NCBI GenBank assembly: GCA_043228905.1
Contig: JBHGNT010000002.1
Span: 6,200,001 to 6,264,000 of the forward strand
Direction: 5' to 3'
Source: Azolla caroliniana
Lineage: Eukaryota > Polypodiophyta
Length of the DNA: 64,000 nucleotides
Shown here: positions 34,157 to 46,289 of the stretch, in pieces
Numbering within the stretch: position 1 is the stretch's first letter
Layout of the letters: each line of letters starts with the position of its first letter
Notes under the pieces: generated by a model
What the model was told of the DNA's origin: nothing
Databases searched by the model: none
What the model saw: the letters and a program-made list of their open reading frames with translations, nothing else
Program-made: the position numbers and the translations under genes

Positions 34157-35340
34157 GTGGACATGGCCTACAATGTATCTTTCATTCTCTTGGCATTACT
34201 CGCCCTCTCCGCACTTCATCCTGCCGTAGCTCGCCGATCTGGTCGGAAACTCGGCTTGCTCGACTACGTCCCTAAGCCAAGTTCGGGGTTTTCTCCTAGC
34301 TCTGGCTCTTCTCCCATTGTCTCAACCCCTAGCTATGGTTCCACCCCTTCTGGGTCTGGTTCTTCTCCCATTGTCTCAACCCCTAGCTCTGGTTCCAGTC
34401 CATTTGGCTCATCTCCTACCTCCGGGTCTTCGCCTATTGTCTCGAGCCCCAGCGTTGGTACTCCCTCGGGCTCATCTCCTATCTCCGGGTCTTCTCCCAT
34501 TGTCTCCTCCCCTTACTATGGCTCTCCCTCAACCCCATTTGTGAATCTGCCTCCCATTCTCGGTCATGTCTATGGTGGCTATGGATCTCATAGCGGTACT
34601 GGAACATGGGGGTAAGTGCGACGAATTCGCTAATTTCTCATCTTTTCTTTTGTCGATATGCATTATCGCACTCGGCTAAAATACAATCCATAATATCATC
34701 ACAAATGCATAGATCATTGCTTGACACAATGCATAATATCATTACAAATGCACGGATCATCGCTCGAAGTTTGCGAGCCACAAACCTTATAATGTCAAGC
34801 GATAGCTTCGTGATTTACACCATAGCATCAAAGTCATAAAATTGAGAGAACCCAAAGGTCAAGCCTTGGCCTACACCCCATAGATAGCAATGGGTCTCTC
34901 TAGAATGTTAAAAAAAGCTATCTATGTATTTAGGCCAATCTTGGTGTGTCTTAGAAGAATAATAGCTATGTCTAACGAAACCATGTCGTGCCTTACTATA
35001 TTGTGATGGACAATGCAGGTTCTGGAATGCTAACCCGAACAATATCCCAAAAATATTCTCTTTGATTTCGTCAATAGTCAAGATCTTCGGCCCTCGCCTT
35101 CTCAAGTTCTATGGCCCCAGGCATGTCCCTTCGCTCTATGAAGCTCTCAAGGACATCGGCGTAGATCCTTTGTCCGCATTAACTCGTGAGGCCACTGCGT
35201 CCCTCATCAACTCCTATGCTTACCCGGATTTCCCTCTCTCGCCCTTCGATGTTGTTGTGCAATACAACAATGCTCTCGAGTCGACCGACTTTATTTCATC
35301 GCAAACCTTCAACTTCCAACAATACAATGAAGCGGTCTAA
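34157..35340 (+). CDS. PDF1-like secreted Ser/Pro-rich wall protein
   Basis: Likely extracellular protein of the PROTODERMAL FACTOR 1 group, thought to act in the epidermal cell wall. Exon 1 is 34157-34611 and exon 2 35019-35340; the intron is GT-AG and a Gly codon is rebuilt; 258 residues. Signal peptide MDMAYNVSFILLALLALSAL with cleavage near HPAVA. Residues about 41-127 are Ser/Pro/Gly-rich with four GSSPIVS repeats. The C-terminal domain (about 150-258) aligns with PDF1 at the aromatic motif (GTWGFWNANP against the family's YWRxHP) and at ALTREATASLINSYAYPDFP followed by VVVQYNNAL. The Cys of the family's CxYW motif is absent. The upstream L1 box supports the assignment. PDF1-like is the best match; exact orthology is open. 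Confidence 0.8.
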
Positions 35341-37335
35341 TACTTAGAACCTTGCCAACCTATGCCTCTTGCCTCCCCAATTCTATATATTTGGTTGTAA
35401 TACTTTTGTGGTTTGTAAAGTATCTTTCCTAACCATTCTTTAGGTTTGTTTTTTGCCATTCACCACATTCTCTCAAGACTTTCACTTCCCTTGTGAAAAT
35501 GTAGCTCAATTATGGTTATAGTTTAATTTTATTATTTCTTCTTGTTTTGATGGATGATGGACAGCCCGCATTCTCCATAGCATGACGGATGTATTCTATC
35601 GGCATTAATCATAATACATCCCTAGATGACACATATAATATGTTGTCGTGAAGTGTTCGTATATTTTGAATAAAAAACATTTCACTTAACGATGAAATAT
35701 GATTGCCTACATAATGAAATAAAACTCATTAATGTGGAAATAATATTTCCTTAGAAAAGAGTTGTGTCATTTTGAAATATCCAAGTTCACTATAAAAGAT
35801 AGTGTCTTGGCTATCAATATCTTATTTGTTAGGTATTTCCCACAATAATATATAGTTCAAGAGAATCATAGGATCCGGGTTTTGATTTATTTGACTAGAT
35901 TCATTGATACCCAAATATGATTTAGGTGACCACACATGTACAAATCATTTCTTTTTACAACAAATTAATCTTTTTCTCATGGAGACAACAAGAATTTTCC
36001 AAGTTCTAATAGTGTTACGTTGTAAGTTTGGAAGTTCGAACAAGTTTTACAAAATTGGAAACTGCAATGCATTCACCCTTAGCATGTGTGCCTACAGACA
36101 AAATAAAGACCTTCGACATAGGTAGCATCCACATCTTGGGAGTTGTGAAACACAAGCTTTTATTTCTTCATTATTAGCGAATTTTGAAAAAGAAGCAATT
36201 TCAACTAATTAATATTTTCTAATTATACTTTACGATATTTTACATCTATATGCTACCTTCAAATTATTGGGGAATTTTCGTTAAAAGTTTCTCTTGCAAC
36301 ATGTATAAAGGGTCTCTTTGGTTATATGAATGATTTATATTGTTTGACAATCGTCGATGTACTATCAAATTGTAAAATATGAAGAAAAAAAAGGCTTTAA
36401 ATGCACATTTGGAGATAGAGATTGGATGTAGAAATGTTCAATTACCAATTACTACTTTTGTCTTGTTTTCTAAGATTGAATTTTGCCAACTAGATACTTG
36501 TTGATGAATATGTACACACATACACGGGTTATATGTGTCATTATCCCTTGGCGATCATCAACCTTGCTTGGCAAAAGCCTTCTTGTTGCATGTGTATAAT
36601 TATGCAAATACATTGATATTGATTATTTGTGGGGAATTGTCTTTTTTGACCTAGAACCAGGGCACACATTATATTTAGTAGGAGTGTGCTTTAATGATGA
36701 AAAAAAGAATCTAAAAACTTTTCATTCATCAAAATTCAAGGTTCTTATTATTTGTAAGTCCCTTAATGCTCTTCTACATTCATTCAATTTGTGCAAAATT
36801 AAAACTTTACGTTCTAGAATCCTTAAATGGCATTAAAGCTATTTCATGTAGTATAGCATGAATATTGTTGGGTTGATAATAATCACACTAAAATGTTTGT
36901 TGGATTATTGCTCTTAACCAACATTTTGTAAACCTTAAACATGGAACTTTTACTTGAAATGCACATACGTATATGTGGAGTGGTTAGGGTGCTTGTGCAA
37001 TACTAATAATGATTTGATGCGGCCCCATTCATTCCTTGTTATGTCAATCCATTGGTTATTTGTTTTTGCTAAAATTTGTATGGATGGTATACTCCCTAGC
37101 TTTTGTAGCCAATAAATCCAAACATTGACCTATCTACAAAACTATAATGATTTTGGTGGTTGATGACTTTATGTTATGGTTGTCACGACTAATCCTTAAT
37201 TAAACTCCATAACAAGTCATGGGATTCCAATGCCAAAGTCACGAATGATGTTGTAATCCCGACTTTACTAATACGGAAAGATCTTTCACAACATTCAGAA
37301 ATTGTAGAGAAACATTGGGAGAAATTGTCAAAAGC
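35341..37335. other. Intergenic, no gene seen
   Basis: AT-rich. The first part holds the presumed 3' untranslated region of the PDF1-like gene (TTTGGTTGTAATAC and similar AT-rich signals near 35390). No domain or RNA gene was found before the tRNA. Confidence 0.5.
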
Positions 37336-37358
37336 GCTAGAGGGAGGGCTTGAACCTC

Positions 37359-37391
<33 letters not shown>

Positions 37392-37408
37392 AACTGAGCT
37401 ACTCCAGC
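37336..37408 (-). tRNA. tRNA-Asn (anticodon GUU)
   Basis: 73 nt on the minus strand. Acceptor stem GCTGGAG/CTCTAGC with one G-U pair, D arm TAGCTCAGTTGGTTAGAGC (A box), anticodon arm with loop CTGTTAA (GUU), T arm GGAGGTTCAAGCCCTCC (B box GGTTCAAGCCC), discriminator G. No intron and no encoded CCA, as expected for a eukaryotic nuclear gene. It reads asparagine codons AAC and AAU in the cytosol. Confidence 0.96.
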
Positions 37409-38087
37409 TCGTTATAAAATCAACTATTCGTCCAAATCTTCTATTATGTATTATCAATTGAAGAAAACAATTGATTAAGCTACACATGGACTATTAATAT
37501 ACAAGGATATCAAAAGTTGACCTCAACTCTGAACGTGATTTAATTCCCAACTATCAAATTCCAGACAAAGCTAATCCAAAATCACACAACAAGAAGTGGA
37601 TGGATAGATTATTGTAGCAAGTTCAGATTTTTAAAATTCTACAGCATTCCATTGGATTGGCAAACAAATAAAGGGCAATACTGAGAATGTATATGTTATA
37701 CAACCGAAGGGTCTCGTACTCATTACAAATTCATGTTAACACAAACAGATGTTCTCCAAATTATTTTCTTAGATGTTTATTCAACAAGGATTCTGGCAAA
37801 ACTCTCCAAAATCATGTGTATTAACACATGTTGCACATGTTTCAGTAGCTTCCTAACAAGTGGTAACGTTCTCCAAATTAAACAATGCATGTATTCTCTT
37901 TGATATGTGTTCAACAAGGATTCTGGCAAAGTCTCTAAATCATATGTAACACATGTAGCAACCAATTGTTTCCTGTGCAAGTTCAGAAAATAATGAACCA
38001 GCATTGTATTTTCTCAGCATATCATGACAAAGATGGCTATCATATCAATAGAAAGCAACTAGTTCTTTGTTTTAGCTAGACAGCATG
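37409..38087. other. Intergenic with a local duplication
   Basis: No gene. Two copies of CAACAAGGATTCTGGCAAA lie about 130 bp apart (37782 and 37912) within longer similar segments. The distal part is the presumed 3' untranslated region of the bL28m gene. Confidence 0.5.
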
Positions 38088-40960
38088 TCACATGCTCGAA
38101 AATAGACTTTCTGGAAACTCCTCAGCACTTGGTGCAGGTCTTGAAGTGTCAGGTCGTTGATCACGCGGTCTATCTTTTCCCATGGGAGGAAACCCAGCTG
38201 TTAAATCTTCCCTAGATTGCTCCGGTGCCTTCATACTGAACTTAGCAAACATTTCACTTATATAATCATCTTCTGGTGGCTTAGAAACTATATCTTCAAC
38301 ATGCCCATTGCCTTCTTCTCCCATCTCTTCAGTTTCAGGTTCTCCCATTTTTTTCTTTTGTTGTATATTCCATTCCATTACTGCCCTAATCTTCTTTTCT
38401 AAATCTGGTGGCAGCATTGTTTTCTTGTCATATGCTTCTGCTATTCGTTTCCGTATGTAAAGGAGCTTATCCGAATGAAGTTCTCTTAATGGTAACTTGA
38501 GCATATATTCATCGAGCCCTCCTGCTCGATCTATACATCGAAGTGCATGTGTAGTCACATCTAGATGAACATGCCTGTCCAATCCCAGACTAAATAACCG
38601 TCTCTTTTGACGATTAGGTTTCCAAGATCGTCTCGATCTGCAACAATAAAGGTACCATTATACAGATATAATAATCTGGGCTAACAAGATAACAAACGAT
38701 AATCATCACCTATAAACCAAGAATCCTTAAAACAGTAAGGTTCTAAGTGAAAACAAAAAATAATTACATCCTTGTGCTGAGTAATATACTAGATATATAG
38801 ATGAATTTAAAACATTGGAGGTCATCCAATTCATATCAACGATATTGCTTTTCTCTGAACTGTTACAAAGTAAAAGCCAATCTGTGAGCAAGAGAAACAA
38901 AACAATCTATAGAATCGGTAATATGAAAGGATAAAAAACTCTGGGAAATCCAATATGTGAACTCCAGGTGGGTCAATATTTTCTTCCAACTTGTGTTCCA
39001 TACTTCAGAGGTTAGATGTTCCACTTCTGATTTCATCGGTTTAAGAGCCAACCAAGGCTTGTGTTGCAAATATAAATAAGTACAGGAATATATAGGTACA
39101 AAACTTATTAAATATAGGTAGGTGTTACATGCATCATGCATTGTATCTGGAAATCAGCATCTGTTTGTTTGCTCGTTATCCATTGTTTAGATAGGTCCTG
39201 GGTAGTTTCATGGCTTCCTTTTCACGTCTTTCTTTCTACCTCATTTTTCTCACCCTCTAAGATTGTTGGAGCAGTCAAGCACTTACAAATGTCCTGCTAC
39301 CTGCAGTCTCTGTTTGTTTGGTAGCTGCCCATTGTTTAGATAGTTCCTGGAGTTTCCCGTCTTACTCTTCACCTTTCTAATTTTGTTACTTTACCTCGTC
39401 CTGCAATATTGTGGGAGACATTGAGCACTTACCATCCCCTGCTTCAGACCCATTAAGGAATTTAAGTGGTCTGCTTTGTAAGCCCTTCTTGGACACCTTC
39501 CTTTACTTAGGGTTTGGTTTGTGTGATTGTGCTATGCCAGGAGAATCTTGTATCGTTATTTCTGCCAGACTTACTGACTTTTAGACAGTTGAGCTTCTCT
39601 TACTCCACTTAAAATATGATATAGATGAAATACAATTTGGATTACTAGTGGCTAGCATAGACGTTGTGTGACTCGCTTACCCCTCTCGTTCTGTTATTCT
39701 TTTGTATATTCCAACTTTGTTTTCCCTGCTTTTCATAGTACCAATTTTGATAGAAGCAAATGATTGGTTTCTTGTCTCTTGAGAGTTACCAAAATAAAGT
39801 CAACATATCTATACCACTCTATACTTAAAACCTTTGCTTCATTGGCCAGTCCCAAGTACTTTTGATTTCTCTATGATTTTGGAAAAATGTGCACATCAAG
39901 GTTCAAGTGACTCCTGTAGATTGCATGACTCTCTGCCCGATTTTTCACTCCTAAGTTGGATCATTATGTTCGGTCTGTATATATGAACCTATGCTTCTTT
40001 TACAGGACAATCGTGAAATTTTGCAGTCTAATAAAATACTAGATTATTAAGTAGATGTCTAACTTAACCAATAGAATCCAGAGACAAATCTTGCCAATAT
40101 CTACTTACAGATCCCAGATTGCGTCTACTGATTTTGAGTTATGCCACTTCTAGCCAAGGTTTTCTTTATTTATTTGCATTGCAATACAGCAACTTCGCAA
40201 TGTTGTTATCAAATAAAATCTATACGAGGATCTGAAAGGTTCCCCAAGGCATGTGTTCTGTATCTTGCCAAGTACTGATTCAAATTTAACATACAGGCAT
40301 AAAAAGCTGATGGATTTTCATGGAAAATTCAAGAAAAAGAGAAAGATAAGAATATTTATTTCTTCTCCCTTCTAAGAGATTTTAAATGCTCAGTGAAAAA
40401 GAAATCAAATGACCATAATTCACATTGCTGATGCAATTGGAAAAATTACGCAAATATTCAGCCATGTTTTTTTGTTTTGCAATAACGCCTACGTGTTCTA
40501 TTTGCACATCCCGAATTTTTCAGAGTGTTAGTAAGTTCTGTGACAAGAAGAAGAAATCAACGTGGATTCACATGGAACAGTAAACAACAACGAACTAAGA
40601 CACAAAGAAGTCAACATACTTAGAACAAATTTGTAGACAACGTCTGTAAGAATATAGAGAAGAAACCAGGTAACGCTTCGATCAAAGAAACACGTGAGAA
40701 TCACCACAGTACATCGATTCGAATCCAAGAATAGTCTCAAATAAAAAAAGAAGTACGGATTAACATAGAAAACGACAGAAACAGAAAAAGGAACAAATGA
40801 AGAGATCAGCAGCTATGGTTTTATTGAATAGAAGGAAAGAATGAAGAACCGAGACTTACTTGTTACCTCCGTCTTCAGAGATTTTGTTGCCAAACTGAAT
40901 ATGGCGGCCTGCGTAGAGACCACGCAGAGCTCGTTTCATGACGATCTTAGTCTGCCCCAT
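38088..40960 (-). CDS. Ribosomal protein bL28, mitochondrial type
   Basis: Component of the large subunit of the mitochondrial ribosome. Exon 1 is 40960-40860 and exon 2 38637-38088, with a 2222-bp GT-AG intron; 216 residues in one frame. The start MGQTKIVMK leads directly into the bL28 core: RALRGLYAGRHIQFGNKIS, then GNKSRRSWKPN and KRRLFSLGLDRHVHLDVTTH, and ALRCIDRAGGLDEYML. This matches the plant nuclear bL28m family (the Arabidopsis L28-family protein at At4g31460), which also lacks an obvious cleavable presequence. The C-terminal third (about 130-216) is a charged, Pro/Glu-rich extension not part of bacterial bL28. A telo-box stands about 95 bp upstream of the start codon. Mitochondrial targeting is inferred from the family. 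Confidence 0.92.
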
Positions 40961-41053
40961 GGCTTCCTTCGCCCTCCTCCGCCCGTTCTTTCGTTCTTTC
41001 AGTGTTTTTCTCAGATCTGAGCTGAGATTCGACGACGAAGGAGAAGACGAGGT

Positions 41054-41062
41054 TTAGGGTTT
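41054..41062 (-). promoter_or_regulatory. Telo-box upstream of bL28m
   Basis: The minus strand reads AAACCCTAA, the telo-box common in promoters and leaders of plant ribosomal-protein and translation-factor genes. It lies 94-102 bp before the start codon, in the expected position and sense. Confidence 0.6.
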
Positions 41063-41101
41063 AGTTTTGTATGTATGTCATGGTGGATGTGGATGTTTAT
41101 T

Positions 41102-41510
41102 ATTACGCCCTACTAATGGTGATTATGATGGTAATTTTGATGGTGATGATGCTCATGATGGTGATTATGATGGTAATTTCGATGGTGGTGATGGTCATGA
41201 TGCTAATGATGGTGATTATGTTGGTAATTATGATGGTGGTAATCATCATGATGCTAATGATGGTGATTATGATGGTAATTACGATGGTGGTGATGGTCAT
41301 GATGCTAATGATGGTGATTACGATGATGGTGATGGTCATGATGCTAATGATGGTGATTATGATGGTAATTACGATGATGGTCATGGTCATGATGCTAATG
41401 ATGGTGATTATGTTGGAAATTATGATGGTGGTGATGGTCATGATGTTAATGATGGTGATGGTGATGGTGATGGTGATGGTGATGGTGATGGGAGATGAGA
41501 GATGAGAGAT
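41102..41510. repeat. GAT-rich minisatellite next to bL28m promoter
   Basis: Five to six units of up to 51 bp (core GATGGTGATTATGATGGTAA, TTACGATGGTGGTGATGG, TCATGATGCTAAT), some shortened, ending in about seven GATGGT hexamers and a GAGATGA tail. Long frames are open on both strands (for example Asp/Gly/Asn-rich on plus, Thr/Ile-rich on minus) because the unit contains no stop codons. It is therefore called as a repeat and not as a gene. Confidence 0.88.
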
Positions 41511-42187
41511 GAGAGATGATATGAGGTAAACGATCTGTCTCTCATGTGCACAAGAGATCCTCGCTTCTGGATGAAGAATTGTGGTTTCAACTCTTGTTCT
41601 TTTCAAGGGTAACTAATCATGTTGGCATCGGCTTGAGAGGTTGAGGGTTCTACCATTTTCTCTAATCCCAACGTGGTGGCTCTGTCCCATGACGTGATGA
41701 CGATGGTTGTGATTGCAAGAGATCTATTGATGTTGTGCCATCAACGATCGTTTATAGTTTTGGATGGGCATCACTATTGACATATCACATACTGTACGCA
41801 ACACTAGACTTGGCACTATTGAGTTAATGGCCACTCTAAGCACGAGATAGGTATAGTGCCTTTCTTATGTTAATTTTACGGCTTTTGTTGCCATTCTGAT
41901 TTAATGTGGTGATGAGAAAATAGTTTGACCAATCAATTTGGAATTAACATTGGGATTCTGTACCACCCACACACACAAATGGATCATATATCCATTAGAT
42001 AATTGAGCATTGCTAGGGCACCTTGTAATGGTGAAGTCGCATCAATGACCATTCATGTGACATTATCATAGAACACCTTCTTGCAAAGTAGTTTCGGGTT
42101 TTCCCAAACTATTAAAGTTCTTTGGACAAGAACTACTAAAGTTCTTTCGGCTCTGTCTCGCTTGTCCGCTTGTTATAGTCCCATTTA
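41511..42187. other. Intergenic, no gene seen
   Basis: Non-repetitive sequence between the minisatellite and a copia fragment. No domain in any frame. Confidence 0.45.
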
Positions 42188-42505
42188 TCATCTTAGCGTG
42201 TTGAAGCGTTGGTCTGGGAGAGGCTTGGTCAGGCTATCTGTGATGTTCATCTCGGTATCCACCTTCCGGACTTCGAGCCGTTTATCGGTGACAAGCTCTC
42301 GGATGTGATGATACCTCACCTTAATTTGCTTTGTCTTAGCGTAATATATCGGATTCTGGATGAGGTGTATTGCGTTCTGAGAGTTGGAATATAAGGTCTG
42401 TGTTGGATGGTCGATTCGGCCCTCAGCCGAAAAATCGGCCGATTGTCGATGCAACCAAATGGCTTCCTTGGTTGCTTTTGATTTGGCTATAACACGTTCA
42501 CGCAT
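42188..42505 (-). pseudogene. Ty1/copia RNase H C-terminal fragment
   Basis: Minus strand. It has the conserved end of copia RNase H: ATKEAIWLHR, NSQNAIHLIQNPIYYAKTKQ, VRYHHIRELV, then NITDSLTKPLPDQRF. The catalytic Asp of the usual DNQ/DSQ motif is replaced (SNSQNAI). There is no flanking pol or LTR, so it is an isolated relic. Confidence 0.85.
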
Positions 42506-43743
42506 TCCACTTTTAGATTCCTTTTATAATTGTACAAATTTAAGCTATTTACAAAAACTTGATACATCAATATCACATGATCAACCACCTATATAGATTT
42601 TGCTAAATTATTAATATGTAACAAGTCTTAAAATGGAAAACATGTAGTTTTTAATACATTTTTAAAGTTGATGATCTCCTGATACATATTGTAATTAAAT
42701 TCAAGAATATCACAATGGCTCTCTCATTGACACTAGTTAAAGTTTGGAAACAATATTATTAAATTTTAAAATTTTAAAAAATAAATTGGGGTGTTCATGT
42801 TCTTATGCAGGTTTAACCATCGTATAGAGGTGTAGATGCTAGAAGCGGAAGTGATACATCTACATATTAGTGAATATGGTTGATGCAAACTAATCCTTAA
42901 TGAATCTTGCAGGATATAATACCTTAGGCAAATGTTAGTGAAAAACCAAGCATATTAAGCATATGGATACTACTGAGAATTATTACTTTTGGGTGTGTCG
43001 GTCATGAGTGTCCATGTATCCATTATCTAGAGAATACCCATACTCAGCAACAAAAGAGGACACCCATACACGTGTATCATAAATTGGATAAACTAGGCCA
43101 CTCTTGACAACCAAACACAATAAATAATGTTTCTCCAAAATAGGGACAATATTCGATGATTAATAGTGAACCTTATATTAAAACGGTTATAACAACACAC
43201 ACCCGTGAAAGAGGGCACACCCAATGAATAGCCATGATATTTTGGAGAATACCCATAAACACCCATGAATGAGTACAAACATGGATCATATATTGGATAA
43301 AGTTGGACACTCTTGATAGTCACACTGAGAAGTATTAGTTCTCCAAAATGGAGATAATATCTAGTATCTGGTGATCATCAAGAAGCTTATACTATATTCT
43401 TTATAACATTGAAATGTAAAGTTTCACATGGCTATTAAAGTATATTTTAATCCAGAATGTAGTCAATATTCCAAAACAATGGATACAATGAAATTATAAA
43501 GTTTCAAGTGTCTATAAAGGTATGTTTTAATTCAAAATGTTACAAACAATAAACCAAGCGAATGGAAAGACTAAAACTTAGATTGAAATGCAATTTATCA
43601 TATTCCAAAAGTAATGAAGGAGAGTTTATCCATAATGTGGACAATCAAAAGAATAAACATTAGTTTATAGGGTTTTTATAATACAATGTTTCACATGGCG
43701 ATCAATGTATCTACATCATTACCCTATTCCTCCTTTTGAGAAC
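42506..43743. repeat. Intergenic with tandem duplications
   Basis: No gene. Imperfect copies of about 160 bp at 43022-43180 and 43234-43393 share GAGAATACCCATA, ACACCCAT and CTCCAAAATRGRGA. A second, shorter duplication (AAAGTTTCACATGGCTATTA against AAAGTTTCAAGTGTCTATAA) lies at 43418-43540. Confidence 0.65.
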
Positions 43744-44050
43744 CCTCATCACATATCTATGCATTGGTATCTTCCCCAGTTAGGCAAGCAATTGTAGGGT
43801 CCTCTATAAGCTCATCGTCAAGATCAATTAGCTCCCTAGGATCACCAACTAAGGGAGGAATTGGCTCACGAGCGGCAGGTTAAAACCGTTTAGTATCAAC
43901 GATGTGCGTTGCCCCTACCTCTTTGTCTTGATCTGGGCATTCCCATAAGGCTTTTATCCTCATATTAATAAAGCTCACTTGCTCCTCGTCCTTCTCCAAT
44001 GCAACAGTATTTCGGAAGAGCTTCAAAGCACACGTAGATGTAGTATCTAC
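43744..44050 (-). pseudogene. Unidentified protein-coding relic
   Basis: Minus strand, read after a plausible acceptor (TTTGATTGTAG near 44050): about 99 codons beginning DTTSTCALKLFRNTVALEKD, then KALWECPDQDKEVGATHIVD, one in-frame TAA, then PLVGDPRELIDLDDELIEDP and a final TAG at 43744-43746. Amino-acid composition is clearly protein-like in this frame only. I do not recognise the family. The internal stop suggests a pseudogene exon. Confidence 0.4.
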
Positions 44051-44214
44051 AATCAAAGTGAAAAGAGGATTGTGTTAGCCAAACCTAAAGTGTTTCAATT
44101 ATGTGAGAATAGCCAAGAAGGTTTAAATTATACGTGTGCTAGAGAACAAATGTAATATCCAGTCTCCTTCAATGGAAAACATTTTGTAAAAAATTACCTA
44201 GAGCAATTATGTTA

Positions 44215-44586
44215 AGTGGAATAGATTAGGTGTGTGTGTGTGTGTGAAGAGACACAAGATAGATAGAAGATTGATAGAAGCTAAAAGACTCAAATGTATA
44301 TTAACAAGGAATAAGAAAAATAAACTAGTAACAACCAAGTACTAAGGAAGGAGGGAGGTGCTTTATATAAAGTCTTCCTCTTTCCACATTCTCTCATTAA
44401 AACGCCCACTCTCTCTCTAGCAACTATAGAATCTCATGTGTCATGGGGAATGTGGAAACTCATTAGTTATGTGTCATAGAATATGATTCTATGACACACA
44501 GTTAATGTTGGAGAGTAGTGGTGACCTTTGACCTTTGCATGCTACATTCTCAAAAGGTGTGTTCACACATTAGACTAGGTTCAACA
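44215..44586 (-). repeat. Probable copia 3' LTR
   Basis: On the minus strand it starts TGTTGAACC directly after a purine-rich GCTTGAAGGGACG, as copia 3' LTRs do. A second tract CTTGAGGGGGAGT lies at about 44640-44655, next to the RNase H relic. A (TG)n run is near 44230. The low-coordinate edge is approximate. Confidence 0.45.
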
Positions 44587-44659
44587 CGTCCCTTCAAGCT
44601 CAACCATGTCATGATTGAGTCAGCGGTCAGGTCGACTATTACTCCCCCTCAAGCTCAGT

Positions 44660-45760
44660 AGGTCGTAGGTCGAAAGGCCAAGCTCAGTCGAAAATTGCTG
44701 AAGCTTGTCGGTCCCCAGAGCTTTCATGAAGATGTTGGTTGTCTAAAGATTGGTGTTGGCATGTTGAAGGTCGACATCCCCTGCAAGGACATGTTCCCGA
44801 ATGAAGTGGTAATGCACCTCAATATGCTTTGTCCGAGCATGGAAGACAAGGTTTCCAGCAAGATGGATACTGTTGAGATCGTCGTAGTCGAGCAAGATTG
44901 GATCGTTGATAGAGATGTCCAGATCCTTAAGTAACCACTTGCGCCATACGAATTCACATGCAACAACCACCGTACCCTTGTATTCGGCTTTTGTACTTGA
45001 AAATGCAACGATCGGTTGCTTCTTACTGCTCCATGATATGGCTCCATTGCTGATTGAAAATACAAAGCCCGATGTAGATCGACGGTAACCTTTGTAGTCG
45101 GCTCAACCAACATTTGTATATCCTTCAAGTCAAATTGGTGTGGCCGACTTATAGAGAATGTTGTAGTCCATCGTTCCATTCATGTATCGTAACACTCACT
45201 TAGCAAAATCCAAATGAATATCACGTGGAATTTGCATAAATTTACTAAGGAGGCCGACCAGATAGCCGAGGTCGGGTTGAGACTACGAGAAGTTGACGAT
45301 AATGAGTTGGCTCACACTCTTCTATGCCAGAGTCGACATCTCGTTTCAAGTTTCGATCAAGAGGGGTTACCATAGATTTGCACTCAATCATCCTAAACTT
45401 GTATGATAAGTTGAGAATGTAGTGACGTTGGGAAATCATAATGCCGACTGGGGTCAACACTGTGCGTAGCCTTTTGCTACGAGTCAGGCTTTATACTGAT
45501 TGACAAATTTGTCAGCATTATAGTTCACCGTGAATATCCATTTGCAACCGATTGGTTTCTTGTGAGGTGAGTAAGGGACAAGATCCCATGTCTCGTTCTT
45601 ACTAAGTGTTATTCGTGAGATTGTAAGTGTATGAGTGTATAAGTGATGGTACATGGATAGACGAGTGTAAAGTCTTGTGTTAAAAGTCATGTTGTAAGTG
45701 TGTGCAAGTGTGAGTATATTAATATGTGTAAACACATGCACATTTATGTGTGCAAAAATG
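44660..45760 (-). pseudogene. Ty1/copia reverse transcriptase and RNase H relic
   Basis: Minus strand. The start of the reverse transcriptase (NETWDLVPYSPHKKPIGCKW at about 45600) is followed after a large deletion by the end of the same domain (ISQRHYILNLSYKFRMIECK, 45430) and by RNase H (ACEFVWRKWLLKDLDIS, ARTKHIEVHYHFIREHVLAG, about 44960-44780). The catalytic YVDD region is gone and the frame is broken throughout. Confidence 0.85.
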
Positions 45761-46289
45761 GAATAGTGTTATAAAGCGGGTCTAGGTTGTTTCTACAGGT
45801 TATGTTACTAACCTACAAGCCTCATTGAATGTTCTTGGATTATGATCCTCATGTAATGTACCTATATACACCACCATAGGGCACATGAATGATAGTAGTA
45901 GTTTTTGCCTCACAATAATTGTGTCTCTCTCTCTTCCTCACGCTCAACCCCCCCACCCAACAACACTTGGCACGCCCTATGGCTGATCCCCTTTGAGAAG
46001 AAGTCGATGAATACACAAGACGTAAATGTGTGGGAAACAGTGATGAATGTGTGAGAGGAAGTTGAGGAATAACACACACGGTATCTCGATCACATTTCAG
46101 TTTTTGCCAAATTCAGCATGTTTCCCCTCCTTGAACTGAAGAGATAGATTTTTGATAAACTTGCGGTATTGACGCAATTAAAGTGTATAAGGAATGTACC
46201 TTCTAGAGCAAGGGATTATAGTTAGACAAGGGGAAGAAGTTTAGAAAAGCTGGCCAAGAGGTCAAGAACGTCTATTATCATTACCTTCT
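45761..46289. other. Intergenic with a primer-binding-site-like motif
   Basis: No gene. At 45968-45977 the plus strand has TGGCACGCCC two bases after ...CAACAACA, the same arrangement as at the DGG-family LTR ends elsewhere. An LTR end at 45965 is therefore possible, but its start was not found. Confidence 0.35.

Noticed and set aside
41067-41606. Asp/Gly/Asn-rich 143-residue frame and a 167-residue Thr/Ile-rich frame on the other strand
   Set aside because: Both arise because the GAT-based minisatellite has no stop codons in several frames. No signal, domain or non-repeat part supports a gene.
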